A program made the position numbers and the translations under genes. The notes beneath the pieces were generated by a model, which saw only the letters and a program-made list of their open reading frames with translations, did no database searches and was not told where the DNA came from. A DNA stretch of 11,675 nt, from contig JAIUYB010000030.1 in the NCBI GenBank assembly GCA_020216625.1, forward strand, positions 1-11,675. The letters are read 5' to 3'. This DNA is from Desulfarculus sp. (lineage in GTDB: Bacteria > Desulfobacterota > Desulfarculia > Desulfarculales > Desulfarculaceae). Every line of letters begins with the position of its first letter. The stretch's first letter is position 1. This document shows positions 6,386 through 11,675 of this stretch, piece by piece.

Positions 6386-7543
6386 ATGGATTACTTCCTC
6401 AGCGAAGACCAGTTGATGATCCGCGACCTCTGCCGGCAGATCGCCGAAGAGCGCGTCAAGCCGGTGCGGGCCGAGCTGGACGAGAAGGAGCAGTTCCCCC
6501 GCGAGCTGATGAAGGCCCTGGCCCAGGCCGACCTCTTCGGCCTGATCATCCCCGAGCAGTATGGCGGCCTGGGCGGCGGCTGCCTGGAAAACTGCATCGC
6601 GGTGGAGGAGCTTTCCCGGGCCTGCGTCGGCGTCAGCACCACCTTCGCGGCCAGCTTCCTGGGGGCCTATCCCATCATCCTGTTCGGCAGCGAGGAGCAG
6701 AAGGCCAAGTACCTGCCCATCATCGCCAGCGGCGAGCGACTGGCCGCCTTCGCGCTCACCGAGAGCGCCGCCGGCAGCGACGCCGGGGCCATCCAGACCC
6801 AGGCCCGGCGCGAGGGCGACGAGTACGTGATCAACGGCTCCAAGCAGTGGATCACCAACGGCGGCGAGGCCAGGATCTACAGCGTCATCGCCATCACCGA
6901 CCGCAGCAAGGGCGCGCGCGGGGCCTCGGCCTTCATCGTCGAGGAGGGCGACCCGGGCTTCAGCGTGGGCAAGAAGGAGATCAAGCTGGGCATCCGGGCC
7001 AGCGCCACCGCCGAGCTGATCTTCAACGAATGCCGCATCCCGGCCGACCGCCTGCTGGCCAGGGAGGGCATGGGCTTCGTGGTGGCTATGCGCACCTTCG
7101 ACAAGTCCCGCCCCGGGGTCGGCGCCCAGGCCGTCGGCGTGGCCCAGGGCGCCCTGGACGAGGCCGCGGCCTTCGCCCGCACCCGCAAGCAGTTCGACAA
7201 GCCCATCATCACCTTCCAGGCCGTGGCCCACATGCTGGCCGACATGGCCACCAAGGTCGAGGCGGCCCGGGCCCTGGTCTACAGCGTGGCCCGCTTCGTG
7301 GACTCCGGGGCCAAGGACATCAGCAAGGCCAGCGCCATGGCCAAGCTCTTCCCCACCGACATCGCCATGGAAGTGACCACCAACGCGGTCCAGGTCCTGG
7401 GCGGCCATGGCTACATGCGCGATTATCCGGTGGAAAAGATGATGCGCGACGCCAAGATCCTCCAGATCTACGAGGGCACCAACCAAATCCAGCGCAACGT
7501 CATCGGCCAGGAACTGAACAAGGAGTACGGCCGGGCCAAGTAG
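6386..7543 (+). CDS. Acyl-CoA dehydrogenase (short-chain/butyryl-CoA type)
   Basis: This 385-residue flavoenzyme has normal family length. It shows the all-alpha N-terminal domain (about 1-115, with LIIPEQYGGLGGG), the FAD/substrate beta domain with AFALTESAAGSDAGA and KQWITNGG, and the C-terminal domain with RTRKQFDKPI and QVLGGHGYMRDYPVEKMMRD. The expected catalytic base is Glu363 in QIYEGTNQIQRN. It oxidises acyl-CoA to 2-enoyl-CoA and passes electrons to ETF, or can run as a reductase with a bifurcating ETF; substrate length cannot be read from sequence. The usual QFG after the FAD-contacting arginine is QFD here. It lies between plsX and etfB, and etfBA follow, so it is the likely redox partner of that ETF. 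Paralogues in beta-oxidation are the main alternative reading. Confidence 0.93.
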   Translation: MDYFLSEDQLMIRDLCRQIAEERVKPVRAELDEKEQFPRELMKALAQADLFGLIIPEQYGGLGGGCLENCIAVEELSRACVGVSTTFAASFLGAYPIILFGSEEQKAKYLPIIASGERLAAFALTESAAGSDAGAIQTQARREGDEYVINGSKQWITNGGEARIYSVIAITDRSKGARGASAFIVEEGDPGFSVGKKEIKLGIRASATAELIFNECRIPADRLLAREGMGFVVAMRTFDKSRPGVGAQAVGVAQGALDEAAAFARTRKQFDKPIITFQAVAHMLADMATKVEAARALVYSVARFVDSGAKDISKASAMAKLFPTDIAMEVTTNAVQVLGGHGYMRDYPVEKMMRDAKILQIYEGTNQIQRNVIGQELNKEYGRAK

Positions 7544-7560
7544 CCGGTCGCCAAGGCGAT

Positions 7561-7597
7561 CCACCCCGCATGGCCGGAAAGCGGCCGCCAGGGGTGG
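7561..7597 (+). other. Two-tier hairpin after the acyl-CoA dehydrogenase gene
   Basis: CCACCCC (7561-7567) pairs with GGGGTGG (7591-7597), and inside it GGCCG (7572-7576) pairs with CGGCC (7582-7586) around GAAAG. It starts 18 nt past the dehydrogenase stop. The sequence after it is A-rich, not U-rich, so it is not an intrinsic terminator on the plus strand; a processing or stabilising structure is possible. Confidence 0.4.
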
Positions 7598-7646
7598 ACA
7601 AAAGACCAGTTCCCCCGTAAGAATTGCCCCGGCCCCCGCTCCGGCG

Positions 7647-7664
7647 GAGTGGCCGCGGCCACTC
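7647..7664. promoter_or_regulatory. Perfect 18-bp palindrome upstream of etfB
   Basis: GAGTGGCCGCGGCCACTC reads identically on both strands and ends 16 nt before the etfB ATG. Perfect dyads of this size can be operators for dimeric regulators, and it would also fold in RNA close to the ribosome-binding site. A weak promoter candidate (TGGACA at 7595, 17 nt, TAAGAA at 7618) lies upstream. No regulator can be named. Confidence 0.35.
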
Positions 7665-7680
7665 TCGACCGGTGAGGCCC

Positions 7681-8478
7681 ATGAAGATCATCGTCTGCCT
7701 GAAACAGGTGCCCGACACCGCCAGCGTCAAGCTGGACCCGGTGACCCACACCCTCAAGCGCGAGGGCGTGGCCGCGGTCATCAACCCCTTCGACCTCTTC
7801 GCCCTGGAGGCCGCCCTGCAACTCCGGGAGCGGGTGGGCGGCCAGATCCTGGCCCTGACCATGGGTCCGCCCCAGGCGGCGGAGATGCTGCGCGAGGCCA
7901 TCGGCTACGGGGTGGACGACGGCCTGTTGCTCTCCGACCGGGCCTTCGCCGGGGCCGACACCTGGGCCACCACCGCCGCCTTGGCCGCCGGGGTGCGCCA
8001 CCTGGGCGGGGCCGACCTGATCGTCTGCGGCAAGCAGGCGGTGGACGGCGACACCGCCCAGGTGGGTCCGGGCCTGGCCATGCGCCTGGGTCTGCCCCAG
8101 GTGGCCTTCGTGAAAGCCATCCGCGAGGCGGCCGCCGACCACCTGGTGGTGGAGCGCCAGATGGACGACGGCTACGAGGTGGTCAGCCTGCCCCTGCCGG
8201 GCCTGATCACGGTGGTGCGCGAGATCGGCGAGCCCCGTCCGCCCTCCCTGAAGGGCAAGATGCGGGCCAAGAAATTCGAGGCCCCGGTGGCTGGCGCGGC
8301 CGCCCTGGGGTTGGCGGAAGACCAGGTGGGGCTCCGGGGCTCCTTCACCCAGGTGGTGGAGGTCTTCGCCCCCGGCGCGGCCGGCCAGCGGGAGATGCTC
8401 CCCGGTCCGGCCGAGGCCGCCGGCCGGGCGGTCATCGACCGCCTGGTGGCCGATAAAGTGATCCTGCTGGGGAGCTAA
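7681..8478 (+). CDS. etfB: Electron transfer flavoprotein beta subunit, bifurcating-type motifs
   Basis: The protein has 265 residues and begins MKIIVCLKQVPDTASVKLDP, an unmistakable EtfB start. It carries MGPPQAAEMLREA (about 61-73), LLLSDRAFAGADTWAT (about 82-97) and GKQAVDGDTAQVGP (about 117-130). These segments resemble EtfB of electron-bifurcating systems such as Acidaminococcus butyryl-CoA dehydrogenase/Etf, where this subunit binds a second FAD rather than AMP; mitochondrial-type ETFs read differently at the DGDTAQVGP position. Bifurcating ability is thus suggested, not shown. The open frame extends 19 codons upstream, but ATG 7681 matches homologues and has TGAGG before it. etfA follows after 2 nt, so the two subunits are translated together. 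Confidence 0.95.
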   Translation: MKIIVCLKQVPDTASVKLDPVTHTLKREGVAAVINPFDLFALEAALQLRERVGGQILALTMGPPQAAEMLREAIGYGVDDGLLLSDRAFAGADTWATTAALAAGVRHLGGADLIVCGKQAVDGDTAQVGPGLAMRLGLPQVAFVKAIREAAADHLVVERQMDDGYEVVSLPLPGLITVVREIGEPRPPSLKGKMRAKKFEAPVAGAAALGLAEDQVGLRGSFTQVVEVFAPGAAGQREMLPGPAEAAGRAVIDRLVADKVILLGS

Positions 8479-8480
8479 CC

Positions 8481-9671
8481 GTGGCGCTGATCATCGATAA
8501 AACCGCCTGCACCGGCTGTGGCTCCTGCCTGGACGCCTGCCCCTTCGGGGCCTTGGATCTGGTGGAGGACAAGGCCCAGGTCAACGACAACTGCACCCTC
8601 TGCGGCACCTGCGTGGAGGTTTGCCCGGAGTCGGCCCTAAGTCTGGAAGACATCCAGCGCGCGGCCGACGAACGGACGGCCACCAGTCGCGGGGTCTGGG
8701 TCTTCGCCGAACAGCGCGATGGGGTGCTGCCCGAGGTGGTGGCCGAGCTCTTGGGCCAGGGCGGCCGCTTGGCCGCCGACCTGGGGGTGGAGCTGGGCGC
8801 GGTGCTCTTGGGCCACGGGGTGGAGGCGCTGGCGGCCGAGCTCTTCGCCCAGGGCGCGCAAAAGGTCTATCTGGCCGACGACCCCCGCCTGGCCCAGTTC
8901 GACGACGGCATTTACGCCGCGGTCTTGGCCCGGCTCATCGCGAGAGAGCGGCCCGAGATCCTCCTGGCCGGGGCCACCGCCCTGGGGCGCTCGCTGATCC
9001 CCCGGGTGGCCACCGCCGTGGCCACCGGCCTGACCGCCGATTGCACCGGCCTGGCCATCGACCCGGCCCGGCGGCTGCTCTTGCAGACCCGGCCGGCCTT
9101 TGGCGGCAACATCATGGCCACCATCATCTGCCCCGACGCCCGGCCCCAGATGGCCACCGTGCGTCCCCGGGTGATGAAAAAGGCCCTGCCCCAGCCCGGC
9201 GCGACCGGCGAGCTGGTGCGCTACGACCTGGACGCCGACCTCAAGCCCTCCACCCAGGTCCTGGAGGTGGTGCGGGCCATCGGCGAGCAGGTCAACCTCA
9301 CCGCCGCCGAGGTGGTGGTGGTGGGCGGGCGCGGCCTGGGCGGACCGGAGGGCTTCGATTTGGTGCGCGAGCTGGCCCAGGCCCTGGGCGGGGTGGTGGG
9401 CGCCACCCGGGGGGCGGTGGACGCCGGCTGGATCGGCCACGCCCACCAGGTGGGACAGACCGGACGCACCATCGGACCCAAGCTCTACATCGGCCTGGGA
9501 GTCTCCGGCGCGGTGCAACATCTGGTGGGCATGCAGAGCTCGGACGTGATCGTGGCGGTGAACACCGACCCCAACGCGCCGATATTCTCCGTGGCCACCT
9601 ATGGTATAGTTGGAAATCTGTTCGCGGTCGTCCCGGCCATGCTGGCGCGGCTGAAGGAACTAAGGGGATAG
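8481..9671 (+). CDS. etfA: Electron transfer flavoprotein alpha subunit with N-terminal 2x[4Fe-4S] ferredoxin domain
   Basis: This 396-residue protein is longer than ordinary EtfA (about 310-335) because of a ferredoxin domain at residues 1-60. Two clusters are predicted: CTGCGSCLDACP (Cys 10, 13, 16, 20) and CTLCGTCVEVCP (Cys 38, 41, 44, 48). The EtfA alpha/beta domain starts near residue 70 (RGVWVFAEQRDG). The C-terminal FAD domain (about 306-380) has GATRGAVDAGW, VGQTGRTIGPKLYI, GVSGAVQHLVGM and NTDPNAPIF. The same fusion is known in caffeyl-CoA reductase CarE and lactate dehydrogenase-linked Etf of Acetobacterium, where the clusters connect to ferredoxin. It starts with GTG, 2 nt after etfB, with GGGGAG inside the etfB end. 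Expected partners are EtfB and the upstream acyl-CoA dehydrogenase. Confidence 0.95.
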   Translation: MALIIDKTACTGCGSCLDACPFGALDLVEDKAQVNDNCTLCGTCVEVCPESALSLEDIQRAADERTATSRGVWVFAEQRDGVLPEVVAELLGQGGRLAADLGVELGAVLLGHGVEALAAELFAQGAQKVYLADDPRLAQFDDGIYAAVLARLIARERPEILLAGATALGRSLIPRVATAVATGLTADCTGLAIDPARRLLLQTRPAFGGNIMATIICPDARPQMATVRPRVMKKALPQPGATGELVRYDLDADLKPSTQVLEVVRAIGEQVNLTAAEVVVVGGRGLGGPEGFDLVRELAQALGGVVGATRGAVDAGWIGHAHQVGQTGRTIGPKLYIGLGVSGAVQHLVGMQSSDVIVAVNTDPNAPIFSVATYGIVGNLFAVVPAMLARLKELRG

Positions 9672-9686
9672 GCCGACGGCCGGCGG

Positions 9687-9716
9687 CTGACAAGCGCGCC
9701 GGGGTTGTGTTATTTT
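9687..9716 (+). promoter_or_regulatory. Possible internal promoter for fabG-acpP-fabF
   Basis: CTGACA (9687-9692, 5 of 6 to consensus), an 18-nt spacer and TATTTT (9711-9716, 4 of 6) lie in the 76-nt gap after etfA. This is one of few AT-richer spots in the operon. It would let fabG-acpP-fabF be transcribed apart from the dehydrogenase/ETF module. Start would fall near 9723. Confidence 0.4.
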
Positions 9717-9747
9717 CAGGCCCGGCCTGTGAACGAGGGAGCGGAAG

Positions 9748-10494
9748 TTGGCGGACGACAAACGCGTGGTGCTGGTGACGGGCGGGAGCCGGGGCATCGG
9801 CCGGGCCATCTGCCTGGCCCTGGGGCGGCCCGGAGACGTGGTGGCCTTCAATCATTTCGACCCGGACGAGTCGGCGGCCGAGGAGACCATCAAGCTGCTC
9901 ACGGCCCAGGGCGTCGTGGCCGAGGGGCGGAAGTTCGACGTCAGCGACCCGGCCCAGGTCAACGCCTTCATCGAGGACCTGGTGGGCCGCCACGGTCGCC
10001 TGGACGTGCTGGTCAACAACGCCGGCATCACCCTGGACACCCTTTTGGTGCGCATGACCTTGGAGCAGTGGGAGCGGGTGCTGAAGGTCAACCTGACCGG
10101 CACCTTCGTCTGCACCCAGGCCGCGGCCAAGGTGATGATGAAGCAGCGCAGTGGGTCCATCGTCAACCTGGCCAGCGTGGTGGGGACCATCGGCAACATC
10201 GGCCAGGCCAACTACTCGGCCAGCAAGGCCGGGGTGATGGCGCTGACCAAGACCGCGGCCAAGGAGCTGGCCTCCCGGGGGGTGCGGGTCAACGCCGTGG
10301 CCCCGGGCTTCATCGAGACCGACATGACCAAGGCCATCCCCGAGAAGGTGGCCGAGCTGATGAAGGCCAACATCCCCCTGGGACGCGCGGGGCAGCCGGA
10401 GGACGTGGCCGACGTGGTGGCCTTCCTCTGCTCCGACGCCGCCCGCTACCTGACCGGACAAGTGCTGCACGTGGGCGGGGGCATGTATATGTAA
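9748..10494 (+). CDS. fabG: 3-oxoacyl-ACP reductase FabG
   Basis: This 248-residue short-chain dehydrogenase has normal FabG length. It shows the NADP-binding motif VTGGSRGIGRAI (about 10-21), the NNAGIT motif (about 90-95) and the catalytic tetrad Asn115, Ser143, Tyr156 and Lys160 (YSASK), followed by RVNAVAPGFIETDMT. It reduces 3-oxoacyl-ACP to 3-hydroxyacyl-ACP with NADPH in each elongation round, in the cytosol. The start is TTG at 9748, with GGGAG 6 nt upstream; no ATG fits the homologous N-terminus. acpP and fabF directly downstream make a fatty-acid FabG more likely than another SDR. One oddity: the segment after the first helix (ALGRPGDVVAF) differs from the common form. Confidence 0.95.
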   Translation: MADDKRVVLVTGGSRGIGRAICLALGRPGDVVAFNHFDPDESAAEETIKLLTAQGVVAEGRKFDVSDPAQVNAFIEDLVGRHGRLDVLVNNAGITLDTLLVRMTLEQWERVLKVNLTGTFVCTQAAAKVMMKQRSGSIVNLASVVGTIGNIGQANYSASKAGVMALTKTAAKELASRGVRVNAVAPGFIETDMTKAIPEKVAELMKANIPLGRAGQPEDVADVVAFLCSDAARYLTGQVLHVGGGMYM

Positions 10495-10496
10495 AA

Positions 10497-10520
10497 CCGG
10501 CCGCCGCCCCTGGCGGCCGG
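10497..10520 (+). other. Perfect 9-bp hairpin between fabG and acpP
   Basis: CCGGCCGCC (10497-10505) and GGCGGCCGG (10512-10520) pair perfectly around a 6-nt loop, starting 2 nt after the fabG stop. A second, weaker stem (GCGGG with CCCGC) follows around 10532-10549. No U-tract follows either. Placement at a gene end suggests a 3'-protecting or processing structure, or a U-less partial terminator. Confidence 0.45.
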
Positions 10521-10616
10521 AGGGCGCGAGCGCGGGCGGTCGCCCCGCTCCGATAATGGCAACTGGCCAAACCGGGCCGCCTTGCGGTCCTCTCGCGACA
10601 TCTGGAGAAAAAGGCA

Positions 10617-10865
10617 ATGGACGCCAAGGATATCAAGGAAAAAGTCAAGGCGATCATCTGTGAGCAGCTTTCGGTGGCCGAGGAGGACGTGGTCCCCGAG
10701 GCGTCGTTCGTCGACGACCTGGGCGCCGACTCCCTGGATCTGGTGGAGATGATCATGGCCATGGAAGAGGCCTTCAACATCTCCATCGCCGACGAGGACG
10801 CCGAGAAGATCAAGAGCGTCCAGGACGCCTGGAACTACGTGGAGAGCCGCCTGGCCGGCAAGTAG
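10617..10865 (+). CDS. acpP: Acyl carrier protein
   Basis: The 82-residue, strongly acidic protein carries the phosphopantetheine site GADSLDLVE, with Ser39 as the attachment residue. It begins [20 protein letters not shown] and ends in the ACP helix 4 region ([16 protein letters not shown]). It holds growing acyl chains for FabG and FabF and supplies acyl-ACP to PlsX, all encoded in this operon. The ATG has GGAG about 11 nt upstream and an A-rich spacer. It is flanked by hairpins on both sides, consistent with independent control of the very high ACP level that cells need (inference). Confidence 0.97.
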   Translation: MDAKDIKEKVKAIICEQLSVAEEDVVPEASFVDDLGADSLDLVEMIMAMEEAFNISIADEDAEKIKSVQDAWNYVESRLAGK

Positions 10866-10885
10866 CCCGTCCGGTGGACAAGCCG

Positions 10886-10927
10886 GGTCCGCCGCGCCGA
10901 GGATCAAGCCTCCCGGCGCGGCGGACC
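10886..10927 (+). other. Very strong 14-bp hairpin between acpP and fabF
   Basis: GGTCCGCCGCGCCG (10886-10899) pairs perfectly with CGGCGCGGCGGACC (10914-10927). Three further pairs can form outside after a one-base bulge, and AGG/CCT can pair inside the loop. It starts 20 nt past the acpP stop and ends 42 nt before the fabF GTG. It is the strongest structure in the window. No U-tract follows, so full termination is not expected from a canonical mechanism. Confidence 0.55.
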
Positions 10928-10969
10928 GGCGGAGCAGCGTCAGGGGCCGTAAAGCGCGAGGGAGAGGCC

Positions 10970-11675
10970 GTGCAGCGTAGGGTGGTGGTTACCGGGGTGG
11001 GGCTGGTGACGCCCCTGGGCACTGGAGTGGACAAAACCTGGTCCGGCATCCTGGCTGGAGCCAGCGGGATCGGGCCCATCACCAGGTTCGACTGCTCCCA
11101 GTTCAAGACCAAGATCGCCGGCGAGGTGCGGGATTTCAATCCCGAGGACTGGCTGCCCAAGAAAAACATCCGCCGCCTGGACCCCTTCATCCACTACGCC
11201 GTGGGCGCGGCCCGCATGGCCTGGGAGATGGCCGGCCTGTCCTTGCCCCTGGAGGGCGAGGCCGCCAACCTGGCCGGCTGTATCACCGGCACCGGCATCG
11301 GGGGCATGCAGACCCTGGAGGAGACCTACTTCATCCTTGCCGAGAAAGGCCCGGACAAGGTCAGCCCCTTCTTCGTGCCCAAGATCATCGGCAACATGGC
11401 CCCGGGCGAGATCTCCATGGAGTTCAACCTGCGCGGCCCCAATCTCTGCCTGTGCACCGCCTGCGCCGCCGGCTCCCACGCCATCGGCGAGGCCATGAAG
11501 ACCATCCAGCGCGGCGCGGCCGACATCATCGTCTGCGGCGGCTCCGAGGCCATCGTCACCCAGATCACCGTGGCCGGCTTCAACGCCGCCCGGGCCCTGT
11601 CCACCCATAACGACGAGCCGACCGAGGCCAGCCGGCCCTTCGATAAGAACCGCGACGGCTGCGTGATGAGCGAGG
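10970..11675 (+). CDS. fabF: 3-oxoacyl-ACP synthase II FabF (partial, C-terminus outside the window)
   Basis: The first 235 residues of a protein of about 410 are present. The start VQRRVVVTGVGLVTPLG matches FabF; it uses GTG with GGGAGAGG upstream. The active-site cysteine is Cys165 in CTACAAGSHAIGEA; the two catalytic histidines lie beyond the window edge. FabF condenses malonyl-ACP with acyl-ACP to lengthen the chain. Residues near the edge read RPFDKNRDGCVMSE, with Cys where FabF usually has Phe (RDGF). It is last in the visible operon and 104 nt after acpP, the classic acpP-fabF order. Confidence 0.95.
   Translation, partial: MQRRVVVTGVGLVTPLGTGVDKTWSGILAGASGIGPITRFDCSQFKTKIAGEVRDFNPEDWLPKKNIRRLDPFIHYAVGAARMAWEMAGLSLPLEGEAANLAGCITGTGIGGMQTLEETYFILAEKGPDKVSPFFVPKIIGNMAPGEISMEFNLRGPNLCLCTACAAGSHAIGEAMKTIQRGAADIIVCGGSEAIVTQITVAGFNAARALSTHNDEPTEASRPFDKNRDGCVMSE

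Noticed and set aside
5549..7564. A 671-codon minus-strand open frame opposite plsX and the acyl-CoA dehydrogenase.
   Set aside because: It spans two well-identified genes and their gap, reads as a biased His/Gly/Leu/Asp composition and lacks any domain; it is an antisense shadow.
10529..10557. Candidate acpP promoter with -10 GATAAT at 10552-10557.
   Set aside because: No acceptable -35 box occurs 16-18 nt upstream and there is no extended -10.
1..11675. CRISPR arrays, insertion sequences, tRNA or rRNA genes.
   Set aside because: No spaced direct repeats, transposase frames, terminal inverted repeats flanking a gene, or tRNA-like folds were seen.

Overview
The window is about 11.7 kb of very GC-rich bacterial chromosome, tightly packed with housekeeping genes and with no sign of mobile DNA, CRISPR or RNA genes. 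Protein matches (HflK/HflC, AmpG, GreA, a zinc-ribbon L32, a ferredoxin-fused EtfA with a bifurcating-type EtfB) suggest an anaerobic, Gram-negative Deltaproteobacterium/Desulfobacterota, perhaps near Desulfarculales. That placement is an inference from gene content and protein style. Seven of thirteen genes appear to use GTG or TTG starts.

Left part, minus strand (126-4179): transcription runs right to left through greA, ampG, hflK and hflC. greA has a good sigma70-type promoter at 4302-4330 and a structured leader of about 115 nt. ampG follows 73 nt after greA and has no visible promoter. hflK and hflC overlap by 4 nt and have their own promoter (2320-2348) just past the ampG stop. These genes cover transcript-cleavage rescue, muropeptide recycling and the SPFH membrane complex that modulates FtsH.

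Centre (4180-4509): a divergent control region with two back-to-back promoters whose -35 boxes are 12 bp apart, each followed by a leader of more than 100 nt with stable hairpins.

Right part, plus strand (4516-11675): yceD(DUF177)-rpmF-plsX, then acyl-CoA dehydrogenase-etfB-etfA, then fabG-acpP-fabF; fabF is cut by the window end. The outer genes follow the classic E. coli order yceD-rpmF-plsX-fabH-fabD-fabG-acpP-fabF. The fabH-fabD position is instead occupied by a complete acyl-CoA dehydrogenase plus electron-transfer flavoprotein module. EtfA carries an N-terminal 2x[4Fe-4S] ferredoxin domain and EtfB has the motifs of electron-bifurcating ETFs. This replacement is the most interesting feature of the window: it puts a reversible acyl-CoA/enoyl-CoA redox module inside the fatty-acid and phospholipid synthesis operon. 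Several junctions of this operon carry strong U-less stem-loops, most strikingly on both sides of acpP, which may set different expression levels within one transcript.
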